Positions 1-6,854 are shown, numbered from the stretch's first letter. The stretch: DNA of 7,133 bases from Bacteroidota bacterium (GCA_008081305.1 VMCP01000057.1:1-7133); one strand, 5' to 3'. Made by a program: numbers and translations. The notes: a model not told the origin generated them from the sequence alone.

Positions 1-274
1 TTCCAGCAATCCAGAAGGTAATTGAATCGGCCTTCCCACTCCAATGAGATTGCAAGTACTCAGTTGTGTAGTCTAATCTTAAAGCATAGGGGGAACTATG
101 CACCAACTTACTCAATGAGTAAGTGGTTTTAGAAGTGGCAGGACCTTGATCGGCACTAAAACCGGTTGGTACATCGGTACCATCCATATCCCAAAACATA
201 GGAAGGGTTCCTTGCCCTTGAAGGGCTTGATTTGTTGCAAAAAGTGCAACTAAAATGTATACTAGTTTTTTCAT
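1..274 (-). CDS. Secreted protein, N-terminal part (cut by window edge); probable jelly-roll/choice-of-anchor type domain
   Basis: An open frame starts at ATG 274-272 and runs 91 codons without a stop to the left edge, so only the N-terminus is visible. It begins MKKLVYILVALFATNQALQG, a Sec signal peptide, with cleavage likely around residues 18-21. The mature part has an FWDMDGTDVPTGFSADQG segment near residues 27-44, and DSITFWIAG ends the visible part (83-91). That pattern (a 'thing did X' opening, then a 'phrase + SLSFWIKG'-like strand) is familiar from N-terminal beta-sandwich domains of Bacteroidota T9SS-secreted proteins, including some extracellular endonucleases and LTD proteins. This resemblance is from memory, not a search. 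The start lies only 9 bases after the stop of the TonB receptor gene, so it is almost certainly the third gene of that operon. Its catalytic domain, if any, is outside the window. Coding status is confident; the function is unknown. Confidence 0.85.
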   Translation of the reverse strand, partial: MKKLVYILVALFATNQALQGQGTLPMFWDMDGTDVPTGFSADQGPATSKTTYSLSKLVHSSPYALRLDYTTEYLQSHWSGKADSITFWIAG

Positions 275-283
275 TATTCGCAA

Positions 284-3004
284 TTAAAATGAGACCCTAA
301 GTCCCGTGGTAAAACGCAACCCTTGGCTCACGAAAACCTCCATATTTCTTGGGTCAAATACAAACCCAGCAGCACCTGGGTCATTGATGTCGCTATTCGT
401 ACTTCTGTGTTGAGCATCAGAGATATAAAAATTATTGGTAAGATTGTTCACCATACCATAAATACGCACACGTACTTTGTTCTTCAACTTAAATGAATAT
501 CCTCCCGTAAGATTCATGTACCAATAATTAGGAATTTGAAATGACTCCTTTCCTTTCATATCTCCTCTCAAAGCTATGGGCTCAAAATCTGCAAATTGTT
601 TACCAAAATAAACGTATTGAAGAGAAACATAAGCTCCAGGTATTAAGGTGGGTTCCCAACGGATTAAACCGGCAACTTGATTTTGGGCTGCATCACCAAC
701 GTGTACGCCCGTAGCATCAAAATCAAACGTTCCTACTGAATCACCAAATTCATTTCTAACCAAAGCAGTGCTACCCGATTTCCAGATCCAATCTCCAATA
801 TGAATAGATGCTTCGATGGTAATTCCGTCACCTGCTTTAAACGCTGATTGCACCTCAAAACCCATGTGTCTTGCTTGCAAACCGTTGATGTTGTAGGTTA
901 AGGTATTATCATCTGCATCTCTAAAGGTTGGTCTAAAATCAACTGGGCGATTCCTCCAGTCGGTATAATATAAATTCAGGGTAGTCGAAAACCGTCTGCT
1001 TTTGTATTTAGCACCTCCTTCGATGGCATAAACCATTTCGTTTTCGGCGTCCTGAACAATGTCGTTACGTAAATCAAAAACGTTGCTAAATCGCACGGGT
1101 CGATTCAAAATACCAACGTTAGCAAAGGCATTGAATTTACGTGTGAAATTATAATTCAATCCCGTTTTTGCTGTGTACCCTGTGAACGTTAAAGAAGGTG
1201 TTTTACCTGGATTTTCGTTGGAGTCAATTCGGAAATAATCAATACGCTGATAACGGGTTTGACTCGTACTAACATTTACGAAGGTTGTCAATTGGTTTTT
1301 TGAGTATTCAGCTTCAAAGAACCCTCCATACCAGTCAACTACACCATCATTATGGTAAAAGAATTTATCACCTTTACGATACATGTGATTATTGTCTTTA
1401 AGCGGATTTTTTTCAGATGCGTCAGGGATGAAATATTCACCACCAAGTAAATCATACACCTCGCGCCAGTGTTGCCCCACATAAGATCTGAGGTCAATTC
1501 CACCCGTTAAAGACCAAAACCGCGAGGGTTTATATTGAGTAGTATTTAATAAACCGTACCAGACGTGATTGTTAACCGATCGTGCTAAAATACGATTTGC
1601 TTTGCGCTCTGTGGTTGAATAAGTAGGATCGTAGGCAGAAAACTGACCAAAGTCCATGTTTTGATTTACTGCTGACTGAAAATCGAATTGTCCATAAACG
1701 CTAGGCACCTGGTTTATCCCTTCACTTCTAGTTCCACCGCCTTGACCGATAGATACATAAGCGATGGTATTTGAAAACCACTTGTTGTTGGGCTTAAAAT
1801 CATATTTCAAGTAAATCTGAGGTTTGTGGAACATATTGGTACGCTCATTCATGATGCGTTTGTCGGGCGCAAGAATAACATTACCTTTTTTATCCCAATC
1901 TACAGGTGTAGAAAATTCGCCCATGTGTTGATTGTACTTTCTACCTTGATCCACAGGCATATTTAATCCGTTACTCGCAGCCAGCAACGTATCCATACCA
2001 AGGTCTTTAGCTAATGCTTGATTGTAAAGGCTCAATCGTGCTTTATAGGACCGCTGACCGTGACTTTGAGGAGCACCCACCGCAGTAAGTGACAGCCTGT
2101 GTTTTCTACCCCATTCTTTTTCTGCTTTGAAAAAGTATGCCCACATATCATCAAAAAGTCCATCCACATATCCTGTACTAGTTCGGCGTGTAAGTGCAGC
2201 AGTAAAGCCCCAATTACCAGGGAGTAACCCACTTGAATAATCCAGATTAAATTTTTGATATCGGGAGTCGCCATATTCCATTGTTGCGGAATAACGTGGT
2301 TTCTTTGTGATACCACGGGTTATGATGTTAATCGTTCCACCCACTGCTGGATTTGCCATACGGCTACTTCCCAAACCTCTTTGGACTTGAGTTAAGGCGG
2401 TGACACTTCCTAAACCAAACCAATTTGACCAGTATACCCAACCATTCTCCATGTCATTTACTGGAATACCATCGATCATCACGTTTATGTTTCTTTGATT
2501 GAAACCACGGATGGTAATCCTCGCATCTCCAGCACCTCCACCCTGTTGTGTAGCATACACTCCGGGCATATTATTTAACAATACAGGCATGTCCTGGCTA
2601 CCTAGTCGCTCTTTGATTTCTTTGCCCGAGATATTGGTGTAAGCCACCGGTGTTTTTCGGTCTTTCGCTAGAGAAGCTACGATTTGTACAGCTTGAATAG
2701 AAGAACTTAAATTCTCTAACTTAAAATTTACTCCTCGGATTAAATTTCGATCCGCTTGAACAAATTGTGCTTCAGTGGAGTACCCGTCAAATTCTGCCTT
2801 GACTTGATACTCTCCCATGGGGATTTTTAAAATATAATTCCCGTACTTATCTGTTTTTGTTGTTGTGCTACCCGCGGTAACACGAGCATTTTCAATCAAC
2901 TCACCAGATATACCATCTGTTACCTTTCCTTTGATTGTTACCTGACCAATTGCAGAACCAACAAACCAAAGTAAACACACTAGACCCGCAAGGTAGCGCA
3001 ACAT
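284..3004 (-). CDS. TonB-dependent outer-membrane receptor with carboxypeptidase-regulatory-like N-terminal domain
   Basis: 906 residues, starting at ATG 3004 and ending in TAA at 284. A Sec signal peptide (about 1-20, ending GSAIG before Q21) is followed by a CarboxypepD_reg-like beta-sandwich at about 22-96 (VTIKGKVTDGISGELIENA; TDKYGNYILKIPMGEYQVKA). The plug domain covers about 118-231 and shows DMPVLLNNMPGVY (138-150), RITIRGFNQRNINVMIDGIP (162-181), QVQRG (207-210 region) and GGTINIITRG (222-231). The rest is the 22-strand-type beta barrel, rich in aromatic residues, ending RFTTGLRVSF with the terminal Phe usual for outer-membrane barrels. Such receptors use TonB-ExbBD energy to import ligands too large for porins. 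No SusD-like lipoprotein follows, so this is not a standard glycan-type SusCD pair. The gene sits 12 bases after the LTD gene and 9 before another secreted-protein gene. The substrate is not readable from sequence; context suggests nucleic-acid breakdown products, but iron chelates or peptides remain possible. Confidence 0.95.
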   Translation of the reverse strand: MLRYLAGLVCLLWFVGSAIGQVTIKGKVTDGISGELIENARVTAGSTTTKTDKYGNYILKIPMGEYQVKAEFDGYSTEAQFVQADRNLIRGVNFKLENLSSSIQAVQIVASLAKDRKTPVAYTNISGKEIKERLGSQDMPVLLNNMPGVYATQQGGGAGDARITIRGFNQRNINVMIDGIPVNDMENGWVYWSNWFGLGSVTALTQVQRGLGSSRMANPAVGGTINIITRGITKKPRYSATMEYGDSRYQKFNLDYSSGLLPGNWGFTAALTRRTSTGYVDGLFDDMWAYFFKAEKEWGRKHRLSLTAVGAPQSHGQRSYKARLSLYNQALAKDLGMDTLLAASNGLNMPVDQGRKYNQHMGEFSTPVDWDKKGNVILAPDKRIMNERTNMFHKPQIYLKYDFKPNNKWFSNTIAYVSIGQGGGTRSEGINQVPSVYGQFDFQSAVNQNMDFGQFSAYDPTYSTTERKANRILARSVNNHVWYGLLNTTQYKPSRFWSLTGGIDLRSYVGQHWREVYDLLGGEYFIPDASEKNPLKDNNHMYRKGDKFFYHNDGVVDWYGGFFEAEYSKNQLTTFVNVSTSQTRYQRIDYFRIDSNENPGKTPSLTFTGYTAKTGLNYNFTRKFNAFANVGILNRPVRFSNVFDLRNDIVQDAENEMVYAIEGGAKYKSRRFSTTLNLYYTDWRNRPVDFRPTFRDADDNTLTYNINGLQARHMGFEVQSAFKAGDGITIEASIHIGDWIWKSGSTALVRNEFGDSVGTFDFDATGVHVGDAAQNQVAGLIRWEPTLIPGAYVSLQYVYFGKQFADFEPIALRGDMKGKESFQIPNYWYMNLTGGYSFKLKNKVRVRIYGMVNNLTNNFYISDAQHRSTNSDINDPGAAGFVFDPRNMEVFVSQGLRFTTGLRVSF

Positions 3005-3016
3005 AAAAAGTCTGTT

Positions 3017-4027
3017 TTATTTAGTGATTTGTCTAGTGATAACGTTTCCGTTCACCAACTCAATATGTAGGAAGTAAACCCCAGAATTAAGCTTTGTCAT
3101 TTCCAACATGCGGTGCATTGGATTTTCCTGAGCAACAGGACTCACGATACTTACTTGATTTGTTAACTCTTGTCCGTTTACTCTAAAAACACGCACATTA
3201 GAAATCGCTGAATTTGCATCGATCAAAATACGACCTTTAGCTGGCACAGGATACACATTCGCGGTTGACTTTGGCTGTTTCTCGTTTGATAATGTTGCGC
3301 AACGGCAAACATGTGATCCCAATGAATCAAAGAAATCGCGAGGATATAATTCCCACTCAGCAGAAGGATCAAAATATTGTGGATTCACCGCTTGAGGAGC
3401 TGTTTCTTGAACACCACGACGAATAGGCATAATGGTATCAATACCCGTAATCACTTCCGGCTTACGAACCAATGTATGATTAGAGGTGTACCAAGTTCCG
3501 TTTCCTTCATTATACGGGAAAGAGTCACTCCAACCACCAAAAGGAGGACGCTCACCTATTTTACCAAAAATATCAACGGCTACCCATGTCTCATAATCTT
3601 CGTAATACTTATCTACCGATAGAGCATCATCTCCATTGAAAGACATACTATACGAAACATTGTAATCCTTACTTACGAACAAATCAGCTTTATAACGCAA
3701 ATCTTCAACCACTGGAGTATCGTAACCCGTTCCGTTAGGATCTGTTCTATCAATCACCACTACGAAAGTTTCACGAGGACCTACTTTACCGGACAATACA
3801 TCACTATATTGAGATGCCCAAGTAGCTGATCCATTTTGCCAGCGGGTTGTACGGTATTGAGACAAGTCAATTTCTGACTCTGTGGGATTGTAAAGTTCCA
3901 AGGCTTTGTTGTTTCTTGAACCTTCAACATATTCAGAGATGAAGATCTCAGTACAAGGGGTTACTTCTTGGGCGAAGCTTAACGAAGCCGAAGAAAATAA
4001 TGCGGCTATTACAAATATCTTTCTCAT
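3017..4027 (-). CDS. Secreted lamin-tail-domain (LTD) protein with T9SS type A sorting domain
   Basis: I choose the ATG at 4027 (336 residues) over the upstream in-frame TTG at 4039. The ATG gives a clean signal peptide, MRKIFVIAALFSSASLSFAQ, and lies about 30 bases below the predicted transcription start. The mature protein opens with an LTD whose IFISEYVEGSRNNKALELYN stretch (about residues 28-47) strongly resembles the N-terminal LTD of extracellular nucleases of the ExeM/ExeS type (family knowledge). The domain appears to continue to about residue 240, with SFNGDDALSV near 129-138. A CRC pair (241-243) and a Cys at 25 could form a disulfide. From about 257 a T9SS sorting domain begins with NVYPVPAKGRILID, includes VRVFRVNGQEL and NSGVYFLHIE, and ends RQITK. 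It is thus exported by Sec and then across the outer membrane. No nuclease or other catalytic motif is visible, so a binding or scaffold role is likelier. It is first in the operon, ahead of the TonB receptor. Confidence 0.9.
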   Translation of the reverse strand: MRKIFVIAALFSSASLSFAQEVTPCTEIFISEYVEGSRNNKALELYNPTESEIDLSQYRTTRWQNGSATWASQYSDVLSGKVGPRETFVVVIDRTDPNGTGYDTPVVEDLRYKADLFVSKDYNVSYSMSFNGDDALSVDKYYEDYETWVAVDIFGKIGERPPFGGWSDSFPYNEGNGTWYTSNHTLVRKPEVITGIDTIMPIRRGVQETAPQAVNPQYFDPSAEWELYPRDFFDSLGSHVCRCATLSNEKQPKSTANVYPVPAKGRILIDANSAISNVRVFRVNGQELTNQVSIVSPVAQENPMHRMLEMTKLNSGVYFLHIELVNGNVITRQITK

Positions 4028-4064
4028 AATTTTTTGCAAAAATCCTTAATTTTTATTCTTTCCT

Positions 4065-4093
4065 CAAATCTAATCCTTTTAATTTACGACCAA
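4065..4093 (-). promoter_or_regulatory. Bacteroidetes-type promoter for the LTD-TonB receptor operon
   Basis: Read on the minus strand, TTG (4093-4091) is followed by an 18-base spacer and TAGATTTG (4072-4065), an exact match to the TAnnTTTG element recognised by the Bacteroidetes primary sigma factor, with the TTG at the expected -33 distance. Transcription would begin near 4058-4061, leaving a leader of roughly 30 bases before the ATG at 4027. The leader shows no clear Shine-Dalgarno sequence, which is usual in this phylum. The match and spacing are seen directly; promoter activity is inferred. Confidence 0.7.
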
Positions 4094-4102
4094 TTAATAC
4101 TT

Positions 4103-4131
4103 TAGTCACATTGTATTCACCAAAACTCCAC
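4103..4131 (+). promoter_or_regulatory. Three imperfect direct repeats with 11-bp period; candidate PHO-box-like operator
   Basis: TAGTCAC (4103-4109), TATTCAC (4114-4120) and the weaker ACTCCAC (4125-4131) recur at exactly 11-base steps, separated by 4-base spacers. One-helical-turn tandem 7-mers with a TCA core are the architecture of PhoB-bound PHO boxes in Proteobacteria (CTGTCAT, 4-base spacer, CTGTCAT). The array lies about 10 bases upstream of the -33 element of the minus-strand promoter, roughly -45 to -72 from its predicted start, a plausible activator position. It is also just upstream of the 5'-nucleotidase lipoprotein gene. The repeats are short and degenerate and could be chance in an AT-rich spacer. 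Confidence 0.3.
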
Positions 4132-4146
4132 AAATTTGAATCGGTC

Positions 4147-4932
4147 ATGCGAATACGCAATTCCGTTCGATTCAGCAGCTTATTACTTCTATTTGGTATT
4201 CTAGGATGTGGAATTCAACCCGTAATAAAACAACAGGGTTTTATCCCAATTAATCAAAGTATTGCTGAAGACTCATCAACCCAAGGGTGGATCAACCGCT
4301 ATTCGGATTCCCTAAAAAAGGAAATGGGTGTAGGCATTGGCTTTAGCCAATACTACTTCCAACCGGTTCAAACACGGGGTCGAGTAACCGAAAAAAGTCA
4401 ATCTGAGGCAACTCTTGCCCGATTATGTGCAGATTGGACTCTTTTAGGAAGCAGAGAATGGGCGAAACAGAGTAATCACCCCGAGCCCCAATTTGCTATA
4501 TTGAATCACTTCGGATTGAGAAAAAGTATCGATAGCGGACAGATACAGCGCGGTGATATTTATGAAGTCATGCCATTCGATAACGAAGTTGTTCTATTGG
4601 TTTTGAAAGGATCAGATTTATCAACCCTGTTTGATTACATTGCTAAGCTGGGAGGCACCCCCATTGCTGGGGCAGAATTATGGATTAATGATAGCACGTA
4701 TTCTAAAGCAATCATTAATGGAAATAGATTCGATAGCCGAAAAAGTTATTGCATCGCTACCAACGATTTTATGCTTGGCGGTGGTGATGGTTTTAACATG
4801 CTTAAGAAGGCAAAAAGAATCACAAAAACAGGAATTTTTCTTCGCGATATGTTCCTAGAGGAATTAAAAAAGGAGTCTGTGTCAAATAACGGTCTTCTAC
4901 CACGTCCAACCCTTAGAATACATCAACCATGA
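4147..4932 (+). CDS. 5'-nucleotidase C-terminal (nucleotide-binding) domain, stand-alone lipoprotein
   Basis: The preferred start is ATG 4147 (261 residues). A longer frame from TTG 4111 would put 12 extra residues before a textbook lipoprotein signal: MRIRNSVRFSSLLLLFGILGC has the lipobox ILGC with the lipidated Cys at 21. The body matches the C-terminal domain of UshA/5'-nucleotidases. It has SQSEATLARLCADW (84-97, like the family's E-S-x-L-G-N-L-x-A-D), NHFGLRKSI (120-128, with the substrate-binding Arg at 125), IYEVMPFDNEVVLLVLKGSD (138-157) and ATNDFMLGGGDGF (204-216, the family's nucleotide-contacting GGDG loop). In the canonical enzyme this domain binds the base and sugar while a separate metallophosphatase domain does the chemistry. 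Here that domain is the next gene, which overlaps by ATGA. Expected location is the periplasmic face of a membrane. It has no catalytic metal site, so activity must depend on the partner protein. Confidence 0.93.
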   Translation: MRIRNSVRFSSLLLLFGILGCGIQPVIKQQGFIPINQSIAEDSSTQGWINRYSDSLKKEMGVGIGFSQYYFQPVQTRGRVTEKSQSEATLARLCADWTLLGSREWAKQSNHPEPQFAILNHFGLRKSIDSGQIQRGDIYEVMPFDNEVVLLVLKGSDLSTLFDYIAKLGGTPIAGAELWINDSTYSKAIINGNRFDSRKSYCIATNDFMLGGGDGFNMLKKAKRITKTGIFLRDMFLEELKKESVSNNGLLPRPTLRIHQP

Positions 4933-5792
4933 ATAGAAGAAACTTTATTAAACGAACAGGTTGGCTATTTGCGGGTGGAATGATGCTTCGTCCTTTAGAA
5001 TCCTGGACAAAACCAAGAGCAAGGCAATGGGCATTGCTCAATACCAATGATTTCCATAGCCGATTCCTTCCTTTCCCGGCCAATCATCGACGTTACCCCA
5101 ATCAAGGTGGGATGGCCCGGTTGACTTCGGTTATTCAAGAGTATCGTTCAAAATACGAGCATTTGGCTCTTTTTGATTGCGGTGATGTGTTTCAAGGAAC
5201 ACCTTATTTCAATGTATTTCAGGGCGATCCAGAACTTTCATGGATGAAAAAAATGGGATACGATGCCACGACCTTAGGTAATCATGACTTTGATAAAGGT
5301 GTAAACCATTTATATACCCTAAGGAAACGGCATCAAACCCCGACGGTATTATGTAATTACGAAATGTCTGAATCGGAATTACAAGAAATCGTTACTCCTT
5401 ACAAGGTTATCAAAAAAGGCCCTGTGAAAATTGGAGTTACTGGCGTATGCGTGAACTTAGAAGGTTTAATAGGTGAAAATAATCGACAGGGTCTGAGCTA
5501 TATAAACCCCATTGACATCTTACAAGAAAACATAAACCAACTTCGTCACAAAGAGAACTGTGATACCGTCATCGTTTTATCTCATCTTGGTTTTGAATAT
5601 CCAGATTCTGATAAGATCGATGATCTAACTTTAGCCAAGAAAACATCCGGTATTGATCTGATTCTTGGAGGACATACCCACACGTTCTTAGATGAACCTG
5701 TTACTCAAAAAAACAAAGATGGCAAGGATGTGGTCATACATCAAGCAGGATGGGCCGGGTTAAGAATGGGTCGCTTTGTTTTCGAATATTAG
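4929..5792 (+). CDS. Metallophosphatase (5'-nucleotidase N-terminal catalytic domain), Tat-exported
   Basis: 287 residues; its ATG overlaps the TGA of the previous gene (ATGA), implying translational coupling. The N-terminus NRRNFIKRTG followed by WLFAGGMML fits a twin-arginine signal (S/T-R-R-x-F-L-K), suggesting export of a folded, metal-loaded protein. The dinuclear calcineurin-like metal site is complete: NTNDFHSRF (D41, H43), DCGDVFQGTPYFN (D86), LGNHDFD (N118, and H119 as the catalytic His), LSHLG (H219) and GGHTHTF (H249, H251). The FQGTPYFN and NHDFD forms are those of the UshA/CpdB-type 5'-nucleotidase subfamily, which hydrolyse nucleoside monophosphates, and in some members UDP-sugars or 2',3'-cyclic nucleotides. 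The protein stops right after the domain (GRFVFEY), so the usual fused C-terminal domain is absent and is supplied by the upstream gene. Exact substrate is not determinable. It could also be a general phosphomonoesterase. Confidence 0.94.
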   Translation: MNRRNFIKRTGWLFAGGMMLRPLESWTKPRARQWALLNTNDFHSRFLPFPANHRRYPNQGGMARLTSVIQEYRSKYEHLALFDCGDVFQGTPYFNVFQGDPELSWMKKMGYDATTLGNHDFDKGVNHLYTLRKRHQTPTVLCNYEMSESELQEIVTPYKVIKKGPVKIGVTGVCVNLEGLIGENNRQGLSYINPIDILQENINQLRHKENCDTVIVLSHLGFEYPDSDKIDDLTLAKKTSGIDLILGGHTHTFLDEPVTQKNKDGKDVVIHQAGWAGLRMGRFVFEY

Positions 5793-5828
5793 AAGCGGTA
5801 CAAGGCTTTTACCTATTTTCGTATTCCT

Positions 5829-6854
5829 TTGACTGAACTAGAGAAAGACCATTCCGAAGAGGAAGAGTTATTTGAGCATTACGCTTTTACCGCTGACCCC
5901 AAACAAGAACTCATGCGCATTGACCGCTGGTTGATGCATAAAATAGCCAATGCTTCAAGAACAAAAATCCAGGCGGGAATTTCTGCAGGATGTGTACTTG
6001 TGAACGAGAAAACAGTTAAGAGTAACTACAAAATTAAACCCGCTGATCATGTGAGGGTGGTTCTACCTGAGGAGCCACGGGATACTGAAATATATCCTGA
6101 AAACATCCCCCTTGATATTATCCACGAAGACAGTCAGTTGGTGGTGGTAAACAAACCCGCTGGAATGGTAGTACATCCTGGTTTCAATAATTACACAGGA
6201 ACCTTAGTTCACGCATTGGTTTACCATTTTGGAGAACTTCCTGAAAAAGGACAATATCACCGCCCAGGACTGATTCACCGTATTGATAAGGACACGTCCG
6301 GCTTGCTCGTAGTGGGTAAAACCGACGAGGCACTTACGCATTTGGGGAAGCAGTTTTTCGATCATAGTATAGAAAGAAAATACTTGGCTTTGGTATGGGG
6401 AGAACTGGCAGAGGACGAAGGCACCATTAGAGGTTACCTAGCACGGGATCCCAAAGACCGAAGAAAAAGCAAACACTTCGATGATCCTGAGGATGGAAAA
6501 ATTGCCATTACTCACTACCGTGTGGTGGAGCGATTTCATTTTCTAACCCTTGTTGAGTGTCAACTTGAGACGGGAAGAACGCACCAAATTAGAGCACACT
6601 TTTCGCACATTGGCCATCCGCTATTTTCAGATGAAATGTATGGAGGGAGAGAAATTCGCAAAGGAGCAAACCTCCCAAAGTTCAAACAGTTCATTACCAA
6701 TGGGTTCAAGCAGTTTCCAAAACAAGCCTTGCACGCCAAGGTATTAGGCTTTATGCATCCAACAGAAAATAAGAAAATGCACTTTGAGGCAGCTTTGCCA
6801 CAAGATTTTCAGGAGTTGCTGGAAAAAGTTCGCAACTACTCCGCCCAATTATAA
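5829..6854 (+). CDS. rluD: RluA-family 23S rRNA pseudouridine synthase, RluD-like
   Basis: 341 residues from TTG 5829. The first ATG in frame (5913) would delete SEEEELFEHYAFTADP, a stretch conserved in Bacteroidota RluD proteins as I recall them, and would start inside the S4 domain, so the TTG start is preferred. An S4 RNA-binding domain occupies about 29-80 (RIDRWLMHKI, SRTKIQAGISAGCVLVNEK). The catalytic domain spans about 95-265: VNKPAGMVVHPG (107-118), GLIHRIDKDTSGLLVVGKT (147-165) with the catalytic Asp at 153, and LETGRTHQIRAHFSHIGHPL (246-265). The KDTSGL form favours RluD over RluC. RluD converts uridines in helix 69 of 23S rRNA (1911, 1915 and 1917 in E. coli) to pseudouridine. It lies 36 bases after the metallophosphatase gene on the same strand, in the same frame, so it may be co-transcribed, but it has no functional link to nucleotide scavenging. 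Confidence 0.93.
   Translation: MTELEKDHSEEEELFEHYAFTADPKQELMRIDRWLMHKIANASRTKIQAGISAGCVLVNEKTVKSNYKIKPADHVRVVLPEEPRDTEIYPENIPLDIIHEDSQLVVVNKPAGMVVHPGFNNYTGTLVHALVYHFGELPEKGQYHRPGLIHRIDKDTSGLLVVGKTDEALTHLGKQFFDHSIERKYLALVWGELAEDEGTIRGYLARDPKDRRKSKHFDDPEDGKIAITHYRVVERFHFLTLVECQLETGRTHQIRAHFSHIGHPLFSDEMYGGREIRKGANLPKFKQFITNGFKQFPKQALHAKVLGFMHPTENKKMHFEAALPQDFQELLEKVRNYSAQL

Noticed and set aside
2032..2316. 94-codon minus-strand frame inside the TonB receptor gene
   Set aside because: Lies wholly within the receptor coding sequence in another frame; no recognisable protein character.
3377..3622. 81-codon plus-strand frame antisense to the LTD gene
   Set aside because: Opposite-strand shadow of a clear coding sequence; low-complexity composition without domain features.
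4028..4039. In-frame TTG at 4039 as start of the LTD protein (adds MQKI)
   Set aside because: It puts four residues before a complete signal peptide, and the ATG at 4027 fits the signal peptide and the predicted leader better.
4111..4138. Plus-strand promoter TTG-N17-CAAATTTG
   Set aside because: One mismatch in the -7 element, and it would leave a leader of only about 5 bases before ATG 4147. TACTTTAG at 4098-4105 is an alternative, also with a mismatch and lacking a TTG at the right distance. Neither is convincing.
4111..4146. TTG at 4111 as start of the 5'-nucleotidase lipoprotein
   Set aside because: The 12 added residues spoil the short charged N-region of the lipoprotein signal. ATG 4147 gives a textbook lipobox at Cys21.
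4631..4858. 75-codon plus-strand frame inside the 5'-nucleotidase lipoprotein gene
   Set aside because: Out-of-frame shadow of a conserved domain.
5793..5813. Possible hairpin (GGTA...TACC or AAGC...GCTT) as a terminator after the metallophosphatase gene
   Set aside because: Stems of only 4 base pairs, competing with each other, and no T-tract following in a suitable place.
5814..5821. TATTTTCG as a -7 element for an rluD-specific promoter
   Set aside because: Near match only, with no TTG or TTTG at about 17-23 bases upstream. Co-transcription with the upstream genes is simpler.
6550..6747. 65-codon plus-strand frame inside rluD
   Set aside because: Out-of-frame shadow of the conserved pseudouridine synthase region.
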